From Erpobdella octoculata (Eukaryota; Annelida; Clitellata; Hirudinida; Erpobdellidae), in assembly GCA_963978895.1 (NCBI GenBank), contig OZ022242.1, forward strand, positions 38,568,179 through 38,632,178: a stretch of 64,000 nucleotides of DNA. Direction: 5' to 3'. Shown here piece by piece: positions 12,701-25,268 of the stretch (positions within the stretch are counted from its first letter, which is position 1; every line of letters starts with the position of its first letter). A model generated the notes under the pieces. The model searched no databases. It was not told the DNA's origin and saw nothing but the letters and a program-made list of their open reading frames with translations. The position numbers and the translations under genes are program-made.

Positions 12701-14090
12701 TTTATAGCGAAAGCATCCACTAAGAAATGATTTCTGAAAATTTTGCTCCTGAGGGAATGAAACAGGAAAACAAACTTTTTTCTAAAACAACGCATATCTC
12801 GGAAAAAAATGGAGGTTTTGAAATTTGGTATTTAGGTTCTTCTTAAAAAATTACAAATACGTGTTTCACCATTTTTTGAAAATTTGGTTTCCTGGACCTC
12901 AAATAAATGTGGGGTGGACAATAGGGTTATTTGATTTAAAAAAAACTGCTACTCAAAAACTCTTTAAAACAAAAAATCAAAGCCTGACTCGGTATGTTAT
13001 GAACTGAACTCAGTTAATTTTAACGGGCACAAAACCTCAAAACTTAGAAACTAATTTTTTTTTAAATTATGAAAAACGTATTTTATTATTTTAAAAAATC
13101 CTGAATACTGAATTTCAATGATTTTACATTTTCAGTTATTGAGTTTCCAACAAATAATCATTTTTTCCACCCAACATTTTTAGTTCTTGACACCAAAACA
13201 GAAAAACATTGGTATTTCCTATGTAGTATCTAAATACTAATTTTTATATCTGTAGTATTTTTAGTTTCACAGTCCCAGTTATTCTAAGAAAAATAAAACC
13301 CTATTTCCACCCCACATCTGAAGTCCTGGAAACCAAATTTTCAAAAATCATTAAAACATGTATTTTGTTTTTTGCAAAAATAATCTCGGTACTAAATAGA
13401 GTTTTTAATCAAATATTGCTTTTTTCACCCCACATTAAAATTAAAAATAAAACAAAAGAATAATAAAATACGTGTTTAATTATTTAAAAAAAATTAGTTT
13501 CCAAGTTTTGAGGTTTTGTGCCCGTTAAAATTGGCTGAGTTCAGTTCATAACAGACCGGGTCAAACTTTAATTTTTTGTTTTAAAGTGTTTTTGTGTAGC
13601 AGTTATTTTAAAATCAAATAACCCTATTTTCCACCCCACATTTGAGGTCCAGGAAACCAAATTTTCAAAAATCATTAAAATATGTATTTTGTTTTTTCGA
13701 AAAATAATCTCGGTACTAAATTGCAAAACTTTTACATTTTTAGAGTTTTTAGAGTTTTTAATCAAATATTGCTTTTTTCCACCCCACATTTGAGGACCTG
13801 GAAACCAAGATATCAAAAATTTGTAAAACGCGTTTATCTTTATTTTTCGATTAGATACTAAATACTTATTTTTACACCTGTAGCACTTACATTTTTTTAT
13901 TAGCATTAATTATAAAAAAAACAACAAATAACCCTATTTTCCACCCCACATTTGAGTTCCTGGAAACCAACATTTCAAAAAAATAATAAAACACGTATAT
14001 CTTTATTTTTTGAGTAAATACTAAATGCAAATTTTTACATCTGTAGCATTTACAGTTTTGGGTAACAGTAATCGGATATAATAAAATGGA
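12690..14090 (-). repeat. Array of about 157-bp Helitron internal repeats
   Basis: Begins with a stretch shared with the 5' part of the Helitrons at 20217 and 21565 (ttacttttatagcg then ttttgctcctgaggg). It continues as degenerate units marked by caccccacatttgaggtc, ggaaaccaaattttcaaa and gcatttacag. From about 13200 the units run opposite to the leading part. No Helitron terminus is visible at either side. Apparent open frames here are shadows of the repeat. Positions 13440-14050 are repeated almost exactly at 16670-17283. Confidence 0.75.
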
Positions 14091-14130
14091 TAGAAATAGT
14101 GAAAAAGAAAATCTAACCGCTTTGTATCGG

Positions 14131-15512
14131 TTAAATATTTTTAAGTTTTAAAAAAATCGGGTCATTCTTTAAGTTTTTGTTTTCTGGTTGATGGTCCAGT
14201 GCTTCAAACAATCTTCGGCAATCTTTTTTTGTCAATCCAATATTCTTGGAAAGAACTGACAGAGCACCTATTATAGTGCTTGAAAAATAACCGTTGTAGT
14301 AAACAAACCCATTGTACAAGAAATCCAAAATAAATTGAAGTTTTTCTCTAATCAGTGAAACATTTTCAGGAATTCTTGAATATTCCATTATACAGAAAAG
14401 TCCAAAATTGAATACATGTTTTTTTGCGAAAATATAATCCATTGAAGCAATGAATCCTTCAATATGTTCAAAAGATCCAACGAGATGTGAATTAGTGTTG
14501 GGAAAAAAAATTATTTTTGATTTTATAAAGCACAACCCTAAATATCTAAACTTTCTTGGATGGGACCACGATATATTAATTTTATGCTTATAATAGATCT
14601 TAGATCTAAATGTACCAGAAGAGGCAACGAATCAATTAATTGATATATTTGACGCATTTTCGGTGTATCTGCAATAAAAAAGTTGTGACTATCAGTTAAG
14701 TCTAACCACTTAAGCTTAGAAAGTCCTGATATAGCTTCGATAACATCTTCGTAAGGATTGAAAAGTTTTAAATCATAAAAAACAAGTTTTTCGAGATTTA
14801 AAAGTTTTTTTAATTCGTTTAGCAATCCTTTTGTTATTTCACAAGAAAAAATGGCCAACTCTTTTAAACGATGACGAGTGAAATCAACACCAATAAGGTT
14901 AATGAGGTCAAAGTTATCATCGAGCTTACGTGTGTAATGGACACAGCTCAAGAAAAGACGGGTGAGATTTGGGCAGGACCAGCATGGAATGTGAGTATTC
15001 TTTTTGTGATAATTTTCCTCAGCAAATCGCAACAACCTCCTAAATACAGCTCTATCAGATTGTTGAAGATAAAAAGATCTAATAAAAGAATCATGCCAGG
15101 GTCCATAGAAATTATCATCACTGAAGTTATACTCAACAGGGCGATTAAAATTTATAGAGATTACTTTTACGTAATTTTCATCCAGATTTTCAAGTGATTT
15201 TATAATGAAAGAAATTGAGCTTCTACAGTTTACAATTAGTTCTTCAGGCTGATAAATGTTGGCTTTCATCAGAAATTTCAAAAGAAACTTATAGCACTGT
15301 GAATTTCCCAATTGGTTGCATCGTAAGAGTATTTCAAGGTAAATTATTGGCGACAACTTTAAGTTGTCTTTCAATTCGAACAAATAACGTTTTTGTCTAA
15401 TAATCTTCTTTGCGTGCTCTTTCTCTTTGATGAAGACCTTCACGAAATTTTTAATGGCGAAATCTGTGGAAATCAGTTTCAAAGAAGAAATTATTTTAAT
15501 ACGAGAACTCAT
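14131..15512 (-). pseudogene. ZYG11-like leucine-rich-repeat protein, copy A (frameshifted)
   Basis: One intronless gene read in two frames: 15512-14538 starts MSSRIKIISSLKLISTDFA, and 14535-14131 carries the C-terminal part. Against copies B and C, about 4 bp are missing near 14590-14610, which shifts the frame after LLVHLDL. Leucine-rich repeats are visible as NLTRLFLSCVH, RLKELAIFSCEI, NLEKLVFYDLKL, KLKWLDLTDSHNF and LLVHLDL. The spacing of the last two and the helical tail (IREKLQFILDFLYNGF) resemble animal ZYG11/ZER1, receptors of CUL2 ligases. The N-terminal SLKLISTDFA fits the elongin-C BC-box pattern with Ser in place of Cys. The product otherwise would be about 460 residues. Family assignment is by pattern and not by alignment. 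Confidence 0.65.
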
Positions 15513-15612
15513 TGGTATATCTTTACTTTTCTGATTGAAAAATAGTTAAATGTTTAAAGGTCTTGCTACCGGCTTCTTAACTGTGGAAATAGATCAATTT
15601 TACACACATATA
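15513..15612 (-). promoter_or_regulatory. Conserved 5' leader of the ZYG11-like genes (copy A)
   Basis: About 100 bp directly upstream of the start is shared with copies B (55330-55428) and C (58385-58477). It includes ctttaaacatttaacttttt and gatctatttccacagttaag on the coding strand. In all three copies it runs into a long (TA)n tract. It may hold the 5' UTR or core promoter; no TATA box can be assigned with confidence. Confidence 0.5.
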
Positions 15613-15639
15613 AATATAAAAAAATAAATAACTAAATAA

Positions 15640-15645
15640 TATATA

Positions 15646-15711
<66 letters not shown>

Positions 15712-16277
15712 TGTTTGTATGTATGTATGTCCTTTATGCATTGCTACACCATTCATCCGCTCGTAATGAAATTTTCACACAACTTTGAGAGTCAAGGGGA
15801 ATCAAATATAGAGGAAAAAAAATTTGAAATCCGTCACAAAATAAGCGGAGCGGAGCGGGTGAGCGAGCGGGAACTATAAATATATATATTCGGGGGTGAG
15901 CAATAAAATTCAAAATCGGTAATTGCGTAATACAAATCAAATTTAGGTTACGGAACAACGTTTGAAAGCTTCAAGCAAGATTTAGCCAAATCTATTTTAT
16001 GTTTAATGGGCTAAAAAAAAGTTAGGAAAAAATGAAAAAGAGAAAATGAGCACGTGCGAGAACGGGAGAGCAAGCGTGAGCGGGAAAGAGAAAGCGACCG
16101 GGAACGGGAGAGCAAACGGGAGCAAAAAAGCGACAGGAAGCGGGAAAGCGGCCAGGAAACAAAAAAGCGACCGAGAACAAGAAAGCAAACGGGAGCGGGA
16201 AAACAACCGGAGAAGGAAACCTGAGCGAGAAAAACAAACACTAGAAAAACCTTTAAAAACGCCGGGCACTCCGCTAG
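15640..16277 (+). mobile_element. Helitron, short non-autonomous
   Basis: The left part has the family 5' sequence gaatgtttgtatgtatgtat then gtcctttatgcattgctaca and ends in gcggagcggagcgggtgagc. The right part is the purine-rich 18-bp minisatellite (16060-16230) followed by a hairpin (cgccgggcactccg) and CTAG (16274-16277), then T. The exact 5' TC is hidden in an expanded (TA)n. Long open frames on both strands over 16003-16365 come from the minisatellite and are not genes. Confidence 0.75.
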
Positions 16278-16441
16278 TATATATATAAAACATGTTTTCG
16301 AAGTTTCGCTTAATTGAAATTATATTGCGCAAACTGATAAACGCCAAATGGGCCGTAGTTTTCAACGGAGCATGTCTAATCTAAAAAAAAAACAAATTAC
16401 GCTAAAATACGTTCAAAATAATATATATATATATATATATA

Positions 16442-16638
<197 letters not shown>

Positions 16639-16667
16639 TTTATTTAGATTTCAAGCGTCTTTTTACA

Positions 16668-17284
16668 ATAAAAACAAATTAAAAATAAAGCAAAAGAATG
16701 ATAAAATACGTGTTTAATTATTTAAAAAAAAATTAGTTTCCAAGTTTTGAGGTTTTGTGCCCGTTAAAATTGGCTGAGTTCAGTTCATAACAGACCGGGT
16801 CAAACTTTAATTTTTTGTTTTAAAGTGTTTTTGTGTAGCAGTTATTTTAAAATCAAATAACCCTATTTTCCACCCCACATTTGAGGTCCAGGAAACCAAA
16901 TCTTCAAAAATCATTAAAACATGTATTTTGTTTTTTCGAAAAATAATCTCGGTACTAAATTGCAAAACTTTCACATTTTTAGTTTTTGGAATTTTTAATC
17001 AATAATTGCTTTTTTTACCCCACATTTGAGGACCTAGAAACCAAGATATCAAAAATTAGTAAAACACGTTTATCTTTATTTTTCGATTAGATACTAAATA
17101 CTTATTTGTACACCTGTAGCACTTACATTTTTTTATTAGCATTAATTATAAAAAAAACAACAAATAACCCTATTTTCCACCCCACATTTGAGTTCCTGGA
17201 AACCAACATTTCAAAAAAATAATAAAACACGTAAATCTTTATTTTTTGAATAAATACTTAGTGCAAATTTTACATCTCTAGCAT
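16668..17284 (-). repeat. Duplicate of the 13440-14050 repeat block
   Basis: Nearly identical to 13440-14050, including gaggttttgtgcccgttaaa and three of the about 157-bp units, in the same orientation. The two blocks flank the ZYG11-like copy A and the Helitron at 15640-16277 as direct repeats of about 610 bp. The right end at gcatttacag abuts the truncated cullin copy B. Confidence 0.8.
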
Positions 17285-19633
17285 TTACAGTACTGCTGTA
17301 CTGACAGCAGGAGCTTGCAAATACAAACTTCTTTCTTCTTCCACGTTTATCATAGCACGCTTGTCATCGTTTGCTTTTCTATCTTTTTCTTGTTGTCTTT
17401 GTTTTTGAAGTTTGAACTTTTGTTTTTTATTAGAATAGCTCATGTTTACGACAAATGTAGAGCCTTCACTAATTATATTTTGACAAGAAATTATTATTCG
17501 ACTGTCGACTAGTTGCTTTAGGCATTTCTTTACGACGTTAGAAGGCAGCAAAGTTTGAGCAATAATGTCTTCAAGTGAAACAACGTCATATTCGGAGAAA
17601 ACGGTCATTACCAATGCTGCTGGTAAAGAAACTTCTACAATATAATGTTTTTTCAAGTAAGACATGTTCACTTCACATGTACACAAATTAAATTGCCATG
17701 AAATTTTTCTGTCACTAAATTCCAAGTTGTAATACGTTTCAAACATTGAAATTGATCTTTTTAGTTCGGTGGGCATAAAACATCTGTAATGAGACCTTTC
17801 TGACTCTTGCAAGACATGAGCTTGAATTAACATAAAATTAGATTTTAATTGAAAAACTTCATTTTTCTTTTCGCAAAATTTTAAGAAGTTGTTGGTGTTT
17901 TCTTTACTCAGTTTTACATCGTTTATAAGCGTGACCATTTTTCTGGTATACATTGGACTGGTTTCTTCCTGAAGTTTCTGAACAATTAACTCTTCAATGT
18001 CTATTGAACATGACAAAGAATAAACAAGTCTCTTTCCAAGATATTGTGTAAATAAATTTCTAAAAATATCTTTATCATTAATAAACTTCAAAACTAAAAC
18101 TGCTTTATCTATATTTTTTTCAATAGTTTCTCTATCCATTTTGATTTTGTTATTTTTTAATATTTTATCGCAATATCTGGCCAACAATAAACTAATTGAA
18201 AGCAGATTTTGTGACTGTTGAACAATTTCTTCTGATTGGAGATTTTTTAAAGCATTACTGACCCCTTGATCCAATGCTTTAATAAATACTGTGTAATGAC
18301 AGTTTTGAAAAATAAATTGAAAAAGTTTGTCATATGTTTCTGCTGTTGTATCAACAAACAGTTCGGGTGTTACATTTTTTTTAACTTCTTCAAAAACATC
18401 GAAAAACCTGCTTAAGACCCAATCCCTAATATCATCAGCAATATATTGCCTGAAGGCATCGTCTGCTTCTTGCAACAACCAGTATACACTTTGAGCGCCT
18501 TCGATGTCCGTTTTTTCAAAACTTTGTACAAATTCATCTACTATAAAAGTCCTCTGATGGCAAATCATTTCCTTTTTTAATACTTTCATATATTTTTCAC
18601 ACAAATTTTTGTCAAACAGTCTTTCAATTTTCTGGTTTTGACTTTCAATGAACTTCATAATTAAACGAGAGTAATCATTAAAACTATAGAGCCCATGTAA
18701 ACAATTAAAAACCATTTGGTCTGATATTTTTCTATAATAGTTTCTGGCTTGTAATAATAAGTGATCTTGAAAATATATTTGAAAGATACTTTTTCTAAGA
18801 AACTCGTCTAAAATTCGATTTTCAAATTTTTGAAACTGGTCTAATATATTTGTTATCCAGTGTAATTCGTAGTTAACAGGACCCATTATTTCATTTTCAA
18901 CTATCCTTAAGATAAAGTTTATGACAAATTTCAATTTTTCAAAAAAATGGTGAGTGAAATTGTAGTCATCGAAAACAAGTCGAAAAATGTTGCTAGGATT
19001 TCTTTCTGTTGCATTATCAAACAAATTTTGTAATATTTCTTTTTTAGTTTTTTGAAACAGCCTGAAAAATTGCATTTCAATCCAATTCCTAATCTCATTA
19101 GCAATATCTTGTCTTATATAATCATCACCTTTCTGCAACAATGCATATACCCCTCGAGCTCCTTCAACGTCTGCTTTGTCCAAAACTTCAACCAATCCAT
19201 GCTTTATGTTTGCAACTTGATTGTAAATTAATTCATTTTTCACTACTTTCATGAGTTTTTCACCACCGTTTTGGTTCAAAATTCCTTTTCTAATCCACTT
19301 TTCAATCATACATTCTTCCTCTGTAATAAAACAAGAAGCGCAAATAAAGCAGTAATCCTTAAAGTTATAGAAAGCAAGCAGCTCATATGATTTTTCCTTA
19401 TAAAAGTTTCCAGCTTGCTTTACTAAATAGTAGTTAATTATTTCTTGGCATTTTTCATCATTTTTATAAAATTTTCGAATTGAATCAAGTGCCTCTCTTA
19501 CTTTTTTTTCATGGTCATCGTCGAAAATAGTTAAATTCAGTCTATCATCTGAGACAATCGACAATATAGGCATCATTCTAATTCTATCATGTTCAGAAAG
19601 TTCGTAATTTCCGAGATCAGTATTATTAGCCAT
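17285..19633 (-). CDS. Cullin-2-like intronless gene, copy B, lacking the neddylation domain
   Basis: One uninterrupted intronless frame of 782 codons starting MANNTDLGNYELSEHDRIRM. Cullin features in order: a first cullin-repeat module (KHGLVEVLDKADVEGARGVY near residue 144), a second copy about 220 residues later (EFVQSFEKTDIEGAQSVYWL near 364), the cullin homology domain (LARYCDK near 483; FINDKDIFRNLF; LGKRLVYSLS; MYTRKM), then TELKRSISMFETYY and WQFNLCTCEVNMSYLKKHY. It is strongly similar to copy A and closest in pattern to CUL2. After LYLQA (near residue 769) homology stops and seven foreign codons lead to a stop, exactly where the repeat block at 16668-17284 begins. The whole winged-helix neddylation domain is absent. 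If made, it could bind a receptor and perhaps RBX1 but could not be neddylated: an inactive or dominant-negative scaffold, or a young pseudogene. Confidence 0.8.
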   Translation of the reverse strand: MANNTDLGNYELSEHDRIRMMPILSIVSDDRLNLTIFDDDHEKKVREALDSIRKFYKNDEKCQEIINYYLVKQAGNFYKEKSYELLAFYNFKDYCFICASCFITEEECMIEKWIRKGILNQNGGEKLMKVVKNELIYNQVANIKHGLVEVLDKADVEGARGVYALLQKGDDYIRQDIANEIRNWIEMQFFRLFQKTKKEILQNLFDNATERNPSNIFRLVFDDYNFTHHFFEKLKFVINFILRIVENEIMGPVNYELHWITNILDQFQKFENRILDEFLRKSIFQIYFQDHLLLQARNYYRKISDQMVFNCLHGLYSFNDYSRLIMKFIESQNQKIERLFDKNLCEKYMKVLKKEMICHQRTFIVDEFVQSFEKTDIEGAQSVYWLLQEADDAFRQYIADDIRDWVLSRFFDVFEEVKKNVTPELFVDTTAETYDKLFQFIFQNCHYTVFIKALDQGVSNALKNLQSEEIVQQSQNLLSISLLLARYCDKILKNNKIKMDRETIEKNIDKAVLVLKFINDKDIFRNLFTQYLGKRLVYSLSCSIDIEELIVQKLQEETSPMYTRKMVTLINDVKLSKENTNNFLKFCEKKNEVFQLKSNFMLIQAHVLQESERSHYRCFMPTELKRSISMFETYYNLEFSDRKISWQFNLCTCEVNMSYLKKHYIVEVSLPAALVMTVFSEYDVVSLEDIIAQTLLPSNVVKKCLKQLVDSRIIISCQNIISEGSTFVVNMSYSNKKQKFKLQKQRQQEKDRKANDDKRAMINVEEERSLYLQAPAVSTAVL

Positions 19634-19743
19634 TATTAGAAAATAACAAATAATTAATTGTTAATTTTTAAAAAAGCTGCGATGTAATATAATCTGTCAT
19701 GTAACTATGAGGTTGATGTTTTCAGAAAAAGATCATCATTACC

Positions 19744-19774
<31 letters not shown>

Positions 19775-19967
19775 TATATATATATAAATGTTTGTATGTA
19801 TATATGTATGTATATATATATTCATGTCCTTTATGCATTGCTACACTATTCATCCGATCGTAATGAAATTTTCACACAACCTTGAGAGTCAAGGGGAATC
19901 AAATATAAAGAAAAAATTTTTGAAATCCGTCACAAAATGAGCGGAGCGGAGCGGGTGAGCGAGCGGG

Positions 19968-21281
<1,314 letters not shown>

Positions 21282-21284
<3 letters not shown>

Positions 21285-22928
21285 ATATATATATAAAAGA
21301 ACATGTCCTGACTGACTGACTGACTGACTGACTGACTGACTGACTGACTGACTGACTGACTGACTGACTGACTGACTGACTGACTGACTGACTGACTGAC
21401 TGACTGACTGACTGACTGACTGACTGACTGACTGACTGACTGACTGACTGACTGACTGACTGACTGACTGACTGACTGACTGACTGACTGACTGACTGAC
21501 AGATGACTGACTGATAATCAATGCCGAGCTCACACGCCTCATCCTAGAAACGTGAAATTTGGAACTTATATTACTTTTATAGCGTAAACATCCGCTAAGA
21601 AAGGATTTTTGAAAATTTTGCTCCTGAGGGGAAAAAACTGGAAAACAAACTTTTTTCTAAAACAATGTATATCTCGAAAACCAAAAATGAGGAAATTTTG
21701 AAATTTGGTACATGGATTTTTCTTAAAAAATAAAAAGATACGTGTTTCACCATTTTTTGAAAATTCGGTTTCCCGGACCTCAAATGTTGGTTGGAAAATT
21801 GAGTTATTTGGTTTTTAAAGTAGCTGCTACTCAAAAACTGTGAATGCTACAGGATTAAAAATTAGTATTTTGTTTCTACTCTCAAAATAATGAAATAGGT
21901 GTTTTAGCATTTTCTGAAAATTTGGTTTCCAGGACTTCAAATGTGGGGTGGAAAATAGGGTTATTTGTTTTTCAAACTAACTGCTACTCAAAAACTGTAA
22001 ATACCACAGATGTAAAAATTAGTATTTAGTTTCTATTCTAAAAATAAAGATATACGTGTTTAACCATTTTTTTAAAATTTGGTTTCCAGGATCTCAAATG
22101 TGGGATGGAAAATAATGTTATTTGGTTTTTATTGTAACTGCTATTCGAAAACTGTAGATGCTGCAGGAGTAAAACATAGTATTTGGTTTCTACTCCAGAA
22201 ATAATGATATACGTGTTTTACCATTTCTTGAAAATTTGGTTTCCAGGACTTCAAATATGGGGTGGAAAATAGGATTACTTGGTTTTTAAAGTAACTGCTA
22301 CTCAAAAACTGTAAATGCTAGAAAAGTAAAATTAGTATTTAGTTTCTACTCTAAAAATAATGATATACGAGTTTCACCATTTTTTGAAAATTTGGTTTTC
22401 AGGACCTCAAATGTGAAGTGGAGAAAGGGTTATTTGATTTTAAAATAACTGCTACTCAAAAACTGTGCTACAGATGTGAAAATTGGTATTTTGAGGTTTT
22501 GTGCCGGTCAAAAGTAGATGATTTCAGTTTATCACCGGACGGACGGGCCAAGCCGTTATTTTAGGGTCTTCATAAGGCCCTGCCTAAACATTAAATCAAG
22601 GTGGGACGGGCCGAGATGTTTAACCAAGTGTATAAACATTTTAGTGATTTTAGGATGTTCAGATGGGCCGGGCTAAACCTGAAGTCAAGGTGGGACGGGC
22701 CGAAGGTTTTCATCAAGTATATAGAACTTCTAGGCCTGTAAAAACGGGCCAGGCCCATATTAGACGGGCCGTGCCGGGCCAGGAAATTCGGTTTTTGAAA
22801 CGGGCTGAGCCAAGTTGTCGACGGGCCGAGCCGAGACCTAAAAAATTGATCCGTGCAGTACTCTCCTATGTATGCACGGTTCAAATTCTCTAATTTCATG
22901 CGAGCGAAGCCGCTACGGGCACTGCTAG
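21282..22928 (+). mobile_element. Helitron, complete, 1647 bp, non-autonomous
   Basis: The 5' end is A then TCTATATATATATAAAAGAA; the 3' end is cgctacgggcactg then CTAG (22925-22928), followed by T. In order it holds a (TGAC)n tract, a unique lead, six or so degenerate about 157-bp units, and a GC-rich 3' section (22540-22928) with repeated gacgggccgag motifs. No Rep/helicase frame is present. Confidence 0.8.
21308..21500 (+). repeat. (TGAC)n microsatellite at a Helitron 5' end
   Basis: About 190 bp of nearly perfect TGAC, much longer than in the sister elements (about 70 bp at 20090, about 56 bp at 61012 on the other strand, nearly absent at 63358). Confidence 0.95.
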
Positions 22929-23016
22929 TATATATATATATGTATGTGCGTATGTATGTGTGTATGTATGTATGTGTATGTGCATGTATGTGTGTCTGTG
23001 TGTGTTTATGTATGTA

Positions 23017-23421
23017 CTAGCGGAGATACCCGGCGTTGCCCGGGTTTTTTAGAGGTTTTTCTAATGTTTGTCTCTTTCTCTCCCGTTTCCTTTCCCACCT
23101 GCTTTCCCACTCCTGTTCGCTTTCCCGTTTTCGGTCGTTTTCCCGCTGCCGGTCGCTTTCCCGCTGCCGGTCGCTTTCCCGCTGCCGGTCGCTTTCCCGC
23201 TCCCGGTCGCTTTCCCGCTCCCGGTCGCTTTCCCGCTCCCGGTCGCTTTCTCGCTCCCGGTCGTTTTCCCGTTCCCGGTCGCTGTCCCGTTCCCGCTCAC
23301 GTTTGCTCTCCCATTCCCGCTCACGCTTGCTTTTCCGTTCCCGCTCGCTGTCCGTTCCGGGTCGCTTTCCCGTTTCTATAATAGACAAACTAACCCACAA
23401 ACATTCATATATATATATAGT
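23017..23421 (-). mobile_element. Helitron, minus orientation, with 18-bp minisatellite
   Basis: On the minus strand it opens with a (TA)n-gaatgtttgtggg 5' region near 23421 and runs through an 18-bp GC-rich minisatellite (cgggaacgggaaagcgac type). It ends in cccgggcaacgccgggtatc then CTAG (23017-23020), followed by T. The same piece recurs at 61887-62213. Confidence 0.65.
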
Positions 23422-23459
23422 CTTAGCAAATTTATTTTACGTTTTATAGGTTAACAGAA

Positions 23460-23800
23460 GTTATGAAAGAATGGAAAAGAGAAAATGAGCGTGAACGGGA
23501 ACGGGAGAGCAGCCGTGACCGGGAATGGGAGAGCAAACATGACCGGAAACGGGAGAGCAAGCATGAGCGGGAACGGGAAAGCGACCGGGAACGGGAAAGC
23601 GACCGGGAACGGGAAAGCGACTGGAATTGGGAGAGCAAGCTTGGAAGGAAACGCGAGCAAGAGAGAAAATCGATCACAAAACTTCTGAGCGGGAAAGCGA
23701 CCGGGAGCTGGAAAACGACCGAGAGCGGAAAAGCGACCGGAAACGCGACGAAAACGGGAAAGTGGAGAAGGAAACGGGAGCGAGAGAGACAAACATTAGA
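23460..23800 (+). repeat. 18-bp purine-rich minisatellite in Helitron 3' region
   Basis: Variants of cgggaacgggaaagcgac repeat about 15 times. Because the unit is a multiple of three with no stops in most frames, it produces long spurious open frames (Arg-Glu-Arg-Glu-Ser-Asp, or Phe-Pro-Leu-Pro-Val-Ala on the other strand). Related arrays lie at 16060-16230, 54390-54550, 57670-57760 and 63460-63830. Confidence 0.85.
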
Positions 23801-23980
23801 AAAACCTCTAAAAACCCCGGGCAACGCCGGGTAACCCCGCTAGTAATATAATAATTATATCTTGCGCCCATTGCTAAAAAAAACATGGGCACATTACAAT
23901 CGTGTATAGTTCACGGGTATAGAACAAAAAGAGTTAAATAAAAATAATAAATGTTGCAAGATATAAAAAAAAACGTTGGA

Positions 23981-24310
23981 TTAAAAGTCAGGAAAAGACA
24001 CTATTGAAGAGATATGTTTTTTTCTGAAGGAGAGAGGATCCGCTGTTTTGCTAATCTCTGACGGAAGGGCGTTCCATGCCGCGGGACCAGAGTAGGAAAA
24101 GGCCCGTTCACCGAGTTTTGTGTGGAGAAGAAGTAGGGTGAATGTTGATGAGTTGGCCGATCGCAGGCCAGAACGTGAGGCATTGCCCGCGACTGACTTG
24201 ACGTCGGCAGTAGAATTATGAGGACATTTTCCATAGTAGATTGAGTGCATTATTATGGAGAGTTTTACTTGTATTCGCCATTTTATTTGCAGCCAGTGTA
24301 ATTGATACAT
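23981..24310 (-). pseudogene. LINE (non-LTR retrotransposon) reverse-transcriptase C-terminal fragment
   Basis: A 109-codon frame begins LHWLQIKWRIQVKLSII after the first three residues and continues RSGLRSAN, LGERAFSYSGPAAWNALPSE and LSFRKKH. This is the characteristic end of the ORF2 protein of CR1/Jockey-like LINEs (LHWLPV...RIQFKL; R-F---GP--WN-LP). It lacks the catalytic YxDD part and the endonuclease, so it is a 5'-truncated relic. The sequence from 24311 to 25030 shows no gene I can support, although a 93-codon frame exists at 24599-24880. Confidence 0.75.
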
Positions 24311-25268
24311 GCTCGTCGTAACGTGGCCACGTGCGCCGTGTCAAAAGTCTGAAAATGAATAGAAATAGCGTTTGAAAGTTCGTTAGTGTTAACGTCCGCG
24401 GTCGGTCGCAAACTCAGACGATAAAACTAAACTAAACTAAACTACAATTAGTCATGGTTCAGATAACAAAGCGAAATGGTGCTAGACCGTTAGTTCTATG
24501 CTTTTGCTAAAAACCGTTTTCTGTAATTGAAGTGTAGCAAACAATGGACATACAGGTAAATTGCACGGCCCATACTGCTGCTGTAGGTCTTTAACTTTTT
24601 GTCTTTTATGCGTGATGTGCTGAATGCCGATTGTTCAATACCGGCGGAACCGGTAATGCCAAAAATCTCGTCCTCTGACACAGATACTTTGGCTGTTCCT
24701 GACGAATCTCGTCATGTATCTGAAGAAATTCTGGTCTCTTCTAATATTACAGAAATTGAAAGTGTATTCCAACAGTTCGTTATAGTTTTTGTGATTACAT
24801 TAGTTTGTGATTCCTGTCGTAAACCGCACGGCATTTTTGTTTTACTTATGTTCTATTTGCTGAGCCATGTTTTCTGTTAATTTGACAAGTAGAATGTTTA
24901 ATCTTTTGTTGGTTTGCCAATTCTTTGACAATTTCGGTTCTTTCTGTTTTTACAAATACTACGAATGTGTGTGTTCGAACTTTCGCTAACTGCTAACTAA
25001 ATAGAATTAACTTCTATTTTACAATTAATTAAAACAAGATGGATGAAGACTATCCAGTCGTTTGAAATTCAGTCAGTCTGAAATGAGCGAATTAAAATGA
25101 AAATACACAGACACAAAAACAACAAGGTGGTACAAAAATATAACTATTATCTCATCTAAATTGTACATCACTTATATGTAAAAGTACAAGTGAGCCATAT
25201 TATCTTTAAATCTAGTCCTCTTAATTCTCTCCGAACAATTGGTGACCGGTCTCTCTCAACTCGTGAGG

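Noticed and set aside
23017..23850. Arg-Glu-Arg-Glu-Ser-Asp and Phe-Pro-Leu-Pro-Val-Ala proteins on both strands (also 16003-16365, 61888-62246, 63417-63907)
   Set aside because: The 18-bp Helitron minisatellite keeps frames open on both strands; no start context or homology.
24599..24880. A 93-codon open frame with a hydrophobic C-terminus
   Set aside because: No recognisable domain, no splice support, and it lies between a LINE relic and metaxin 3' flank.
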